Under the pieces are notes generated by a model, which saw only the letters and a list, made by a program, of their open reading frames with translations, made no database searches and had not been told where the DNA came from. A program made the position numbers and the translations under genes. Below, in pieces: positions 10,801 to 21,586 of a stretch of 27,717 nucleotides of DNA; the first letter of the stretch is position 1, and every line of letters starts with the position of its first letter. Source of the stretch: Krasilnikovozyma curviuscula (lineage: Eukaryota > Basidiomycota > Tremellomycetes > Cystofilobasidiales > Mrakiaceae); NCBI GenBank assembly GCA_014825775.1, contig MVAQ01000260.1:1-27717 (forward strand). Reading direction: 5' to 3'.

Positions 10801-11360
10801 ATATGTCAGAGCGGACGACATTGACCTAGCCATCCAGGTCACTGTCGGCAGTTTTGTCAGTGCCCAGAAGATGTCTATCAAGAGAACTCTCGAGAGAGTG
10901 AGTACAGCAAATCCTTTGCTCTTGAGATTTTCTTCGCTACTTCGTAAGCTGACCAATTCCTATCTGCATTCTCAGGGATTCCGAAAATACCTCACCAGCG
11001 CTACCGACCACGAAGAGCTCCTCGCTTTCCTTCTCGGACAGATGATTAAGGAGAAAGTCAGAAGCTACATCTCCATGCACATGGGTGATCAACCCGATCA
11101 GGTCAAGGTCAAGGTTGCGGACCTCGAAGAAAGAGTAAGTGTTCACCATCAGTCTAAGGACGCGTTTGTCTTGATTCTTAACATGGTCTGACTGGTCCAA
11201 TTTTTTTTATCTCTATCTTTTTCAGGCTAGGGAACTTGAAATCTATGATGTCAACCCGTTCATGTACTCACAGCTGTTCATCAGGAACGGCTACAAGAAC
11301 GCCAACGGCGAAATCATCAAAATTTTCAAGAGAAGAGGTCTGCAAGAGGAAGAGCTGTAG
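7865..11360 (+). CDS. MCM2: DNA replication licensing factor MCM2
   Basis: Subunit of the MCM2-7 replicative helicase, loaded at origins in G1 and activated in S phase. Ten exons: 7865-7867, 7979-8292, 8358-8812, 8897-9324, 9387-9521, 9585-9765, 9828-10528, 10589-10897, 10976-11134, 11226-11360; 939 residues (family about 870-930). Exon 1 is the start codon alone, followed by gtaagt; the joined start reads [11 protein letters not shown]. The N-terminal 200 residues are serine-rich then strongly acidic, as in other MCM2 proteins, where this tail binds histone H3-H4 and is a kinase target. A C4 zinc finger follows (CLKC...CSNC), then the AAA+ core: Walker A GDPGTAKS (556-563), Walker B LCLIDEFD (616-623) and arginine finger SRFD (R689). 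The C-terminal winged-helix region ends [11 protein letters not shown]. Tandem MluI boxes lie 113 bp upstream. It is convergent with the GATA-factor gene. Confidence 0.96.
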
Positions 11361-11973
11361 ATATAGATTATCTGTACTCGACCAGACACACCTGTCTCTT
11401 TTTTTCTGCTTTACACGTTGGGTTCGGCTGTGCCAAGTTTCATCACTTCATTTTATTTGATTATCTTCTCCCTCTACTGCTTACGAGGCACTTTGCTTAA
11501 TATTGATTGATGCTGGTCGTTTTTTATGTATGATTTCCTTTGTATGACTACCTGAAATATAGAATCTTCTCAGCTGCTTCTCTCCACTAGAAAAGATCAA
11601 CACCATCTGCTGAAGACGAAAAAGTTGTAGCCTGTCTCTTCTACTGCGAACCCCAATTATTTTGTACAAGTTGGTCTTTCACAGCAATAGACCTATAGTG
11701 GCTAATACTTTGAGTCGCTACATACTCATGTATTAATCAATAGACGTCAAGGATAAAACAGTAAAAGAAGGGTCTATACAACATGGGTCGTCATCTATAA
11801 AGGGAGCGAAGATTCGTCGCGAACAGGAGCAATAGTGTATGTTGGTTGAGATAGCAACACGTCGAGGTATCAAATCATAGATCTGAAGGAGGGAGTGATT
11901 ATGAAGACTCAACATAGCCTAGTGTTAGTTTCTGTGACATTGTTCGTTATACAAGACAGTAAAAGATGAACCA
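11361..11973. other. Convergent 3' region, MCM2 and GATA factor
   Basis: A 613-base stretch between converging stop codons. It is AT-rich with T-runs just after the MCM2 stop and is probably two 3' UTRs. If the GATA gene uses the alternative last intron described in its entry, its coding end moves down to about 11925. No other gene is seen. Confidence 0.5.
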
Positions 11974-13276
11974 TCAGACAGGATAAGTGAGTGACCTTGA
12001 GTGGAATGCGATGGTTTGCTGAATTCCGTCGTCGTCAATGAAGGTAGGTTGCCTGTGAACTGGGCCCGGGAGGAGATAGCAACAATTTGAGTCAAACTTG
12101 AGTCACAGGAGAACAAAAACAAAACACTTACATTTTGGAGAGAAATTCTTATCCCAGCTAGTTTCTTTGAAAGCGAATGTAGCAGCAGGCCGATTATCAT
12201 TCTCGCTGTTTGAACGAGTTGTTTCACTAATGTGGAGGGTTTGTTTGAGCCCGCTCTCATCTCCTCCAATCGCAAATCTACCTTTCTTGTAGCCTTTTTT
12301 ACTGCTTCCAAAGAGACCTTCACCACTTTCCTCTGATGGTGCTCCGTCCTGCGTATCGTCCCTCGAGCGCTTTAGACGACCTGAAGTAGTGAGCTCGAGT
12401 GGGCGGGGTTGCTTATGGAGCTTCTCGAAGAGACCACACTTGTTACAAAGAATTTTGTTGGACCATAGCGTAGAGTGCCGCCATGTTCGCGAGGTGATGC
12501 TGTTTGAATGTGTCAGCTCGCGAGGATGGAAAACAAACAGCGCAAAATGACACACACTCTTCACAGTTATGGCAGACTCGACGACAACTTTGCGTCTGTT
12601 TTTCAGAGGCACAAGAGGTATACAACACGTCCCCGACTATCTTCTCTTTGATTAGCAAACCCTCGTCCTTCTTGACCTTCTTGTTCATCCTTATACCTTC
12701 CTGCAACGGCGTAGTGAAGACTGGTCGTTGCTGTGGTGAAAACGGAGGTGGTAGTATTGGTGCATGAGACGGTACAAAAGGTGGATGGCTGTATTCGAAG
12801 CTGGAGTTTCTGGAGTGAGTTTTTGAGTGCGATGAAAACAACCAGCCGAAGCTTTCACCGCCAGCGAACGAAGCTGGAGACTGAGTTCTGCTGGTAACCA
12901 GGGACACAGTTCTGCTTTGATAGAACACATCTCGTGGTGCGACGTAGGTTTGGATAGCTGGAAGCTGGAGAAGTTGTGCCGGGCCTGGAAGGGTTGGGAG
13001 CGAGTGATTGTTTGAGGGTGCTTGGATGTCAGGAGCAGGTGGTGGTGATGGAGATGACATAGCAGAACGAACATAGGACGTCTCTGGACCATACAACTCG
13101 CTAATCTGGGGAGAGTGTTGAGGGAGAGGTTTGGAGTTGAGTTCGACAGATGAGGGAGGAGTCGCAGGCAACAAAAATCCAGTCACCCCGCCCTCGGACA
13201 AAAGCAGCGGGTTTGAGCTGGAGAGCGTTCCACGATGGTGGGTGAAGAGATTATTTTGATCGTAGAAGGAATTCAT
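11974..13276 (-). CDS. GATA-type zinc finger transcription factor
   Basis: Probable sequence-specific DNA-binding regulator acting in the nucleus at WGATAR-like sites. Three exons: 13276-12558, 12499-12132, 12059-11974; 390 residues. The N-terminal 230 residues are proline/serine-rich with no domain I recognise (no PAS domain, so it is not WC-2-like). The finger is created by splicing and reads C235-x2-C238-x19-C258-x2-C261, with W246 eight residues after the second cysteine and the strong signature LCNKCGLFEKLHKQPRP. A basic stretch (RLKRSRDD) follows. The start is the first in-frame ATG; upstream sequence in frame has only TTG. The end is less certain: the frame closes at a TGA (11974-11976), or a further intron (gtcact...cacag) would end it at about 11925. 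Cryptococcus GATA factors control nitrogen, iron and capsule functions; I cannot say which, if any, this matches. Confidence 0.85.
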
Positions 13277-14085
13277 CACAAAGAGACCTCTGAAAAGCAC
13301 GAAGAGAAATCGAGATGAAGAGATACTGTCAGCCCAAGGAAATTCGCAAAGAAAAAAGGGGCTGGAAGAAACGAGCAGCCCACCCAAGTCACCAGATTAA
13401 AGAGCTTCACTTGCCAGAGGTGAAACGAAAACAATCGATGTCTGTCTGAGCTCTGAGGGACACAAAACCGACGAGATCAAGCAGCAAGGACGGCGAGGGG
13501 TGTGGATGGTGGGAGAGCCCAGTCGTGTTTAGGCTTTTCATGCGATGCGTAATGAATCCAGCTGATGTTTCGGGTCGCATCATCGTACGGCCCTAATTAA
13601 CGGGGTCGATCTCCTGTCTGACTGGACCGCCGCGCGCGATCAGTCCCAGGTCTCGATGCCAAAACATTGCGTGAGTCTTGCGCCCCGGGTCGATCAGAGA
13701 TGGGACAGGGCTTCGGTGCCCCCTCTTCATGTGATCGTGGTGTTGGTTGGAAATCCATCGCAGGTATTTAAAAAGTATTTAAAAAAGAACCTAGAAAAAT
13801 TGGGAGATCTCCAATCCCTCTGCGGACCATCCGAGGTGCAAGGACACAATATCGCGAGCGGCCGCCTGTTTGCTGCGTCACTCACTTAGAAGAAATCCTG
13901 CGCCGAGTGATTTCAGCTATCTTTCAACACGGCACAATGTTCTCATTGTGATACATACGCTAGCATCTCAGCAAGAAATACCCTCAAATCGCTAGTGTCC
14001 CCTTTCCCGCGAGAAGAAAAACGCCATCAGAACCATGAAGAAGATTGGCTGAAACGCGAGGCGGATCCCGTCCTCGGTTCAGCTG
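13277..14085. promoter_or_regulatory. GATA-factor promoter and 3' flank of the Rieske-DUF455 gene
   Basis: An 809-base spacer between two minus-strand genes, so the left part should be promoter and leader of the GATA gene and the right part the 3' UTR of the Rieske gene. It includes a GC-rich patch near 13625-13640 (ccgcgcgcg). A 77-codon plus-strand ORF at 13656-13889 has no features of a real gene. Nothing else is recognised. Confidence 0.5.
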
Positions 14086-17000
14086 CTACGCTAGGACAGA
14101 GGTCACCTTTTCTGATTCCCAGCTTGCTTTCTGACCAGCGAGGTCTTCGTAGTATTCTGGAGACATTCCTGCCGCCAGTCGATCCGTGTGATTGAATGGT
14201 CCTGTGGGTAGGCAACACATTAGTTGACAAATGGGGTCAGACACATAGAAGGGCAAGTAGACTTTAGAGGGGAGGGGATGGCAAAACAGACCTTTGATTT
14301 TACCGAAGAAGTGCTCTGTTCGAAGTTCAGAAATTCAGATCGACAAGTTTGCCTTAGTCAAACGAATTCATCATGACACAGGGAGAAGGGGTACGCTCAC
14401 CTCTTACGTCGGCTCTGAAAGTTTCTATGGGATCGATCCCCTCTTCTTCACAGATCCAGCTGAACCATCGATGACCGGTAGCAACATCTACAGGCGCCAG
14501 ATAGTATCAGGTTAGAGTCAAGTGCTGAATGAAAGATATAGACAACTCACGAGTGACTTCATCACTGTGGATGATGCTGAGGTACTCGACCGCTTTCTCT
14601 TCTTCTTTCCCAACTTTACGGAACTTCTCTATTGTCAAAGGGTTGACGTCCAAGCCACGAGATTCACAGACCAAATGGATAATCTAGAAAAAAAAAGTAA
14701 GTCCAAAAACGAGTGAGTGAAGCGTTTATCACCGTGTTTTAGGCCAAACAACATGTAGGAGGGACGTACAGCCAATCGAGCTCTCAGGGAATCCTTTGTG
14801 TCCAGCGCCGACATCCATAATCCAGCATGCGTAGGGTCTAAAGGGTAGGTTAGAAGTTCGTGGAATCACAAATGAATGAAAATTGGATAGAAACAAAGAG
14901 GAGATCCAAGAAACAGAAACATATAGGAGTTTTTGACGTCGAAGAATAGGGGTGAGCGTTTGGTTTGGGGACATCAAGAGAGAAAGGGTGTGTTGTTAAA
15001 AAAAGCTTACGGTCTCCATATTTGACTCCTCTCTCATTTAGTAGCTCGTTTAACAGAGAAAAATGCTTCGCTTCTTCCAACCTAGAACAGCAGAGAGAAG
15101 TCATCAGTATCCAGTCCAGTTTCTTGAAAAGAAATAAAAATTTGAGAAAATAACAAAATTGAATAGATAAAATTACTGGGTGGAGTATGATACCCTGATT
15201 CGGCCCAGAGAACGACAACCTCTGAAGGGACATAGGGTGAGAGAGACTACTTACGCCATTCTCGTGAAATCCTCGAAGAACCCGATAGGAAGCTTGTTTC
15301 CTTTACTGGACGTATACGTGGAGAATCTGACTTGGATATCCCACGCCAAGTCCACTGCCCATTGCTCGATGTTGGCTAATGCGTGCAGCCTTGAACACGA
15401 CAGCCATCCCGACGTGAAGAACAATGGAAAAAAGTCAACCCGTCAGATCAAGAAGCCTTTTCGAAGATCAAGAAGTTATTAGACTTACATCAATATCCTA
15501 GACTTTTCACTCCCACCTTTGCCCCTCTTTAATTTACCCGTCTCCCATGGCTTGACAATCTCATTGGACTCCTCCCTCGGAGGCACGCCCATCTCACTTG
15601 TCAGCTTCGCATACTTCTCCCCATCTACATTCTGTATAGGCGTTCCTACTGATAATGTCGATGAGAGATGCGACTGGAGAAGAGCGTGTGCTGAGCGCGT
15701 GAGGGTAATTTTGTCCGGGGGAGAGGAGGTGTTGAGGATCCGGTAGGCGTAGGAAAAGAGCGACGTTGATTCTTCCGACGGCGGCAGCGGTGGGGGACTG
15801 AGTGAGAGATGCTGAGTTACTGCTGCAAGCACTGTGTCTGTCGCTGATTTCGGTGACGGGGGAGGTGAGATACCAATCGGAACGGATGAGGCTGTTTTGT
15901 ACGACGGTTCAGCGAATTCTTCCGAGACGCCTTTGAAGCTTATACACTCCCACTCTCCGTCCTTTCCACCGACAAAACCTATCGCATCATCTAACCTTGG
16001 GCTCTCAATGACAACCATCTCCATCCCATCCCCACCCTCGCCAGTGCCATACCCGAGAATCGCTGCCTCGGTGGGAATAATCTTGACTTTGTAAACGCAT
16101 ATGTGCATGCCAGTGCTGCTCTGGCCAGTGGAGAGAGAGAAATCGTACAGATGCCAGGGACAGACAATGATGGTGTCTTCTACTTCCGTCGGGGAGGAGG
16201 AGGGCATGTCCGATTCGATAGACTGGGTCGACAGTGACGCGGAAGATAAATCCATTCCTAATTTTGGGTCAAAGAGTCAACATCGGAGAAAGGAGAAAGA
16301 CTAGAGGGGTCGGATACGCTCAGAGCAGTCTACTGATATGAAATGTTACCTACCCATGTGTGGACAAACCGATTCCATAGCGCTGAAACTTCCATCAGCA
16401 GAATTTTTAAACATCAATAGCGTGTGCTGCTTCTGCGGTAAAGTTGACGATGATCCAGCAGATGGCGCGATGAATGGGTGGAACTTGAACTGGAGGGTAT
16501 ACCGTGAGTAGGATTGAAGTTGGGAGAGCGGCGCTACCCTGTGACTCGAATAAAGAAAAGAATAGCACGTTAATGAGCAATCATGGAGACTTTCGAAGGG
16601 ATGCAGAGAACCAGAGATATTTCTATCTGCCTTCGATCATAAATTTCTCCCTCCAAACAAACAACTCCACCAGGTCACCAGTCCGTGTAGTCGCATTGGC
16701 CAACAGAAACTAAACATAGCAAAGCTTCCTTCAAAGCCGTCATGTTACTGGATTGTCATAACCCAGTGACGTGTGACAAGCTCTTCAACCATAACTCGTA
16801 TTTTTCATTCGGCTCACCCCTGCTTTTTCATCACTCTTTTCAGCTAGTCAATGGCTTGATTTTGAACTTCTTTCAAGACAAGGGCTTGTTTCCCCCCTTC
16901 CCCTCCCAGAGAAGCTCCAACTGAAGGCATGAGGAGAAGCGAAGGAGAAATGACCAACTCACGGAATGAAAAGCGAGCTTGCTTCATAGTTTGCTACACC

Positions 17001-17115
17001 AGAACCAGACGGATAAGAGTAAAGTCAGATTTTCCTTTCTTCCCCGATGTGTATGTCGTCCCTGGTCGTACCAGCGAATGAAGCGAGGATACTCACCATT
17101 TTGTCCCTTTGCCAT
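14086..17115 (-). CDS. Rieske [2Fe-2S] - DUF455 ferritin-like fusion protein
   Basis: Probable iron-dependent redox enzyme of unknown substrate. Model: exons 17115-17097, 16993-16963, 16538-16354, 16257-15489, 15389-15255, 15081-15011, 14837-14770, 14683-14551, 14487-14401, 14315-14292, 14201-14086; 545 residues. The N-terminal Rieske domain has C75-P-H77-M-G and C111-P-W-H114-LYDF, with a serine-rich 33-residue spacer. A disordered stretch is followed by DUF455 (about 330-545), which begins SRILMLHALANIEQW. Four helices supply E343, E383-x2-H386, E433 and E468-x2-H471, the ligand order of ferritin-like diiron enzymes. GLDVNP and HRWFSWICEEEG are also typical of DUF455. The last nine exons are secure. 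The two 5' exons (start MAKGQN) rest on good splice sites and phase match but require a 424-nt intron, so the true start may differ. One exon is only 24 nt. Fusion implies the Rieske centre passes electrons to the diiron site (inference). Confidence 0.8.
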
Positions 17116-17512
17116 CCTGCTTCCACCACTATTTCTGCTGCTAGCTACTGTGTGAGCTAGCCGCTTCAAAGATACGATAAATGCTGAAGCTATTGTACCT
17201 GTTAAAAGACGAAATGAAGGACTTTGCTAGAAAGTCCACCAGGGAGTGGATTCCAACCAGGAACACGAAGAGCGTTTCACCTCTTGGAAGGGATTGGAAT
17301 TGATTATTTTTTTATCTTTGATAAAAGTGTATTGATCAGACAGATAACTCTGTCGAGCGTTCAATGAAAATCAAAATAATATTTTAAGTGACTGAGCTAG
17401 AGAAATCCAGGCCGCAGTCCTCGAGACTGATCCCAAACATCATTCCATCACAGTGGCCTTTTCAATACTAAATTTATCTTTGCCCAACTCCAACTTCCTA
17501 TCCAAGGTCAAA
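17116..17512. promoter_or_regulatory. Divergent promoter, Rieske-DUF455 gene / first small paralog
   Basis: A 397-base spacer between two proposed start codons facing away from each other. It is AT-rich around 17300-17395 with T and A runs. No specific site is recognised. Its left limit depends on the uncertain first exon of the Rieske gene. Confidence 0.45.
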
Positions 17513-18094
17513 ATGTCCACCACCACAAAAAGAGAAGACTTTGAAGTCAGTACGATTCTTACTCCACCCAGCCGGTGTATGTTGGCAGCGTACTGATCTG
17601 TCCGACGCGTTGGCTGTGTTGTGTAGGACTTCCCAGTTTCAAGAGTAGCTCCTGGCATTGGTAACGAGAGCCTGGTAGTCGACAGTCAAAACCAGCAGAC
17701 AGGTGAGTGCCAATCGTTTCATCTCTTTCTTGCGTTTGGAAGGGAGGAACAATCGCACAGACTATTGGACTCCTTTTTCATTTCCTATTTGACCTTTTTA
17801 TAGGGAACACGATGCCTACAGCTACTGGAGAAACATCAGACGACGTCGTTCCAGCTGAAATTCGTACGTCATCATCCGGCAATCCCTTCTTCGTTCTTCT
17901 TCTCGTTCTTCTTCTCTCACCTCTTTCCTCATCTACCAACAGCTGATAGGCCACGAGGAGTTGATGCCTCAGGTGGGAAAGTAGGCTTCATTGACCAAGT
18001 GAAAGGTTTCGCCAAGCTCGATGCCGGAAAGGTTTTCAATAACGAGAAGGAGGTGAAGCTGGGGGAGGCGAAAGTGAGAGGAGAGGACGTCTGA
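17513..18094 (+). CDS. Small hydrophilic protein, tandem paralog A
   Basis: Function unknown. Four exons: 17513-17545, 17627-17702, 17804-17863, 17943-18094; 106 residues, no signal peptide or membrane segment. The N-terminal half is variable and polar (MSTTTKREDFEDFPVSRVAP). The last 50 residues carry the pattern P-RG-DASG-F--QVKG-AK-DAGKVF-N-KEV--GE--RG, shared with the next gene. Both first exons are exactly 33 nt and end in phase 0, and both last introns are phase 1, which shows a common gene structure and hence a duplication. The low hydrophobicity and size recall small stress-type hydrophilins, but I know no named family for this core. Confidence 0.75.
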
Positions 18095-18306
18095 ATGGTG
18101 ATATACAAATAATTAGCCGTCTATTGCATTCAAGTTCCCTTGCTGTTGCTGTTGATATGCGAAGGTGGCGCTCTGTTTTGTTCGTGTGACGTAACCTGTG
18201 ATCCAAGCTGCTGAGCTCTGTGTCCGACACAGCAGCCTTTCATCCTTCAACTCTCACTCTAACAAACATCTACACTATCCATCGATCGATCCAATCCAAC
18301 TTTAAA

Positions 18307-18811
18307 ATGACAGAACACCACATCAAACTTCAAGGCCCTGTCAGTCTCTCCTTCTCTACCCCCACGTCTTCCCGGCGATTCAACTGACCACTCACTCCTT
18401 TCCTCATTACTAAGGGAACCGACTACGGCTTGAAAGGAGCATCAACAGATTCATACCCCCAAAAGACGGAAGATTCTGCTACGACAGGGTTGATAGATAC
18501 GGATGATGTCGACTCAAGTGAGACCCCTGCGGGTGAACACAACCGTGACAACCTGGGAGCTGATATCTGTGAGCTCATCCTCCATTTACTCTACTAGGGT
18601 ACGTTCTCATAAAAACTTGGTCGTTTAAATTGTAATCGTAGCCGGCCCGAGAGGTAAAGACGCCTCAGGCCACCCCGTCTCGTTTGTCCAGCAGGTCAAG
18701 GGATATGCCAAGATGGACGCTGGTAAAGTCTTCGGAAACAAGAAGGAGGTTCTTCAGGGAGAAGAGTTATTGAGAGGGGTCGACGAGAGTGAGGTTAGGA
18801 AGATGACTTAA
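18307..18811 (+). CDS. Small hydrophilic protein, tandem paralog B
   Basis: Function unknown. Three exons: 18307-18339, 18415-18568, 18642-18811; 118 residues. It starts MTEHHIKLQGPGTDYGLKG, has an acidic threonine/aspartate-rich middle, and ends with the same core as the gene before it: PRGKDASG, VQQVKGYAKMDAGKVF, NKKEVLQGEE, RG. The two genes are 212 bp apart, on the same strand, and share first-exon length and splice phases. Compared with paralog A, its exon 2 spans what A splits with an extra intron (gain in A or loss in B). It is convergent with the acetoacetyl-CoA synthetase gene. The start follows an AAA context, and CACATC follows the first codons. Confidence 0.75.
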
Positions 18812-19007
18812 AGTAGAAGGGTTTCAAGATTGTAAATAGTGCATCGTGCGACGACCGTTCCTACTCATGCCCGTAACCACCTTGTGCCCGATTACTGAAA
18901 ATGAAGCAAACCTCTGCTACAAAAGATTTCTCAGGATCCAAATACTCCAAGTGTGCGCAATTCGCTCAACTTGTTTGAGATGGTATCATAATTAAAGCTC
19001 ATCACTT

Positions 19008-21586
19008 TTACAACCTGCTCTCTCTCTTCCTTTCCCTCCAATCATCATCATGTAGTTCTTTTCTCAGCATCTCTCCAATCTCGACGTACTCGTCTATACA
19101 CTCTGGATTCTGCAGTGTCGACCGATTGATTGATTTGGCGACCGGCATTCCATTGAGAATCTTCTTGATCGGGACTTCAACTTTCTTGTTTGAGATTGTG
19201 AGAGGAATCTATGAAACCAAGATTGAAGAAGTTTGAGAATGATTAGGATAGAAAGCATGAAAGTTAGAAGTAAGAAAAAAAGGGAAATCCTCGCGACGCA
19301 CGTCTATCACCTGAACGATCCTTTCTGGAACGAATCTCTTACTCTTTCTCTTAATAATTTCCTCCTTCACCTTCTTCTCCAGTGTCCTATCCAACACCCT
19401 GCCTTCATACATTTTCAAAAACAATACCACTCTCTCGTCCCCACTTGGTAGTCTCTGCCCAACAGCCAGTGAATCGACAATTACGCCATGGAACACTGCC
19501 AAAGAGGTGATATCGTACAGCTCGCTCGAACCAAACCTGATACCGGACGGGTTTAGCACGCCGTCAGAGCGCCCAAGGAAGACGATTCCGCTTGTCAAGG
19601 AGGAAGAAAGGATGAGGTCGCCATGGTACCACCATCCGTTCATAGGCTCAGGGAAATAGGATGCATGATATCTCTCGAAGGAGGCGAGGACGGAGGAAAC
19701 TGGGAAGCCGTCTGTGTGGAATAAGAGATGGAGTTTGTCTCTGAGATGGACGACGGGGATCGGAGAGGCGAGAGGAAGTTACTTACAGCCTTTCAAGGGC
19801 CAGAAACCGACCGGTTGGCTGGGGAAAGAAGCTTTACAAACAAGTTCTCCTGGTGAGTCCTCGATACGCAGTGCCGTCTCTGAGAGAGCGACGACCGCCA
19901 TCCTTAAAAAACGAATAAGACACATTTGTTTGTGTGAGCAAAAAAATGGAAAAAAAAAAAACGCGACGGATCTCGCACTTTGGAGTGAGAAAAAAAAACA
20001 CTCACCCTAAACAGGCACTTTGAACTTCTCCACTGTAGACAGGTAGAGTCGTGTTGACGCCTGCGAAACAAGAGCAGATATCCGTCCCACCAGACATGGA
20101 CCCCAGCAACAAGTCCTTCTTCTTCAGACCCTCATCATATACCCACTCAAAAAGCTGTGATGACAGTGGCGATCCCGTCGACAAAAGGATCTCGAGCGTG
20201 TCCACCTTGGTCCCTGGACGTTGTTGCGATCGTAGATTTACAGGCCAAGACGACTGCGGAAGGTGGTGCTGACTCTCGATAAACTTAGCTGACACACCCA
20301 ACACTGTCATTCCAACATCATCAACTATGTCCCACAGCACACTAGCGCTTGGTCGCAACGGGCTGCCCTCATACAACACCAGGCTTGCACCTGTCGCAAG
20401 CGTCGACCAGAGCCAATTGGCCATCATCCATCCCGTAGTGGTATAGTAACACACAATATCCTTTGTTGAGAGCGAAAGGGAGATGAGCTGTTCTTTGAGC
20501 AGCTGTAGGAGGATGCCGCCGGATGAGTGTACGATTGCTTTGGGGGTGCCTGTTGTGCCACTCGAGAAGAGGATGAAGAGCGGGTGGGAGAAGGGGAGAC
20601 GGAGGAATGTTGTGGGTTCGTTTGTACACGATAAAAAGGACGTCCAGGGTATGAAAGCAGTTTTTGAAGAGCTAGGAGATTCGATGTAGGCGGTTGTCGA
20701 AAGAGACGGGACGACGACGATCTGCGGTTTGGTCGTTCCTGGTAAAGAAGAAAGGATGTCTGGGATTTGGGCTTGGAGGTGTTTAATTTGTCCATTCCAG
20801 ATGACACCGTCTGAAATAAAGATGACCTTGGGCGAGATAGGTCCAAATCGTTCAGCAACAGCAACAGCGCTGAAATCACCAGAAACGGACGAAATAATCG
20901 AGCCAATAGATGAAGCTGCAAGGACTACAGCGAATGTTTCCTGTGTTTTGCAGGAGAAAATTAAATGATGAGAGACTGGCCAGAAGTTAGTGGGGTTGTC
21001 GGTTACGAACGATGCTATTTGCTCCCCAGATCCCGACACGATCTCCCTTCCCAACGTTTAGATCTTTCAAGCCTCTTTGTATCTTTCCAACTAGGGCATT
21101 CAAATCAGCCAGGGTAATCGCTCGTTTGGTTTGAATTGCTGAAGTTTGATCTCCGTGAGAGTCAGGCTCTGTGAAGGAATAGCAAGCTATCTTGTCTGGT
21201 GTTGTGAGGGTATGACGGAGCATGTTTTCAGCCCATGACAGTGTAACTGTTGGGAACCATTGAGGTACGGCTGAAGGTGGGAGGGCAACGTCGACCACAG
21301 GCTATATGAAACAACAATTCAGCCTGAATTTCCCCAACTCTTTAGAACCAACTGAGGTGCTCACTGAGTTATCATCTAAACCTTGTCCAATCACCTCACA
21401 AAAGTACCAGACTTCCTTCCAAAATCGAGCTCGAGTGTCGTCTGCAATAGAAAACTCGTATAGATCGGGATAGGATTTCAGTTTGAGCTGGGGAAATTTG
21501 GTATTGAGATGGTTGATGAATTTCTGGGTCTGACTGCTCCCAGGATCTGTTGGGGTGTACAGAAGTCGAGGTTTTTGCTGTCCCAT
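19008..21586 (-). CDS. AACS: Acetoacetyl-CoA synthetase (acetoacetate-CoA ligase)
   Basis: ATP-dependent activation of acetoacetate to acetoacetyl-CoA through an acyl-adenylate, feeding sterol/lipid synthesis or ketone-body and leucine breakdown; usually cytosolic. Six exons: 21586-21365, 21301-21011, 20940-20006, 19902-19787, 19711-19311, 19208-19008; 721 residues (family about 650-700). The N-terminal ACAS_N-like part has YPDLYEFSI...ARFWKEVW and LSWAENMLRH. The adenylation signature is ILFSSGTTGTPKAIVHSSGG (about 296-315), then YYTTTGWMMANW, GSMSGGTDI, GWWYHGDL and NPSGIRFGSSELY. The C-terminal motif NKKVEVPIKKIL holds the catalytic lysine region. The combination GSMSGGTDICSCFAG and IRFGSSE fits acetoacetyl- rather than acetyl-CoA synthetase. 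The second donor (ATC|gttcgt) is weak but is the only one that keeps the frame. It is divergent from the membrane protein gene. Confidence 0.93.

Noticed and set aside
13656..13889. Plus-strand 77-codon ORF upstream of the GATA gene
   Set aside because: No recognisable features, and the sequence looks like promoter and UTR. Could be tested by transcript data only.
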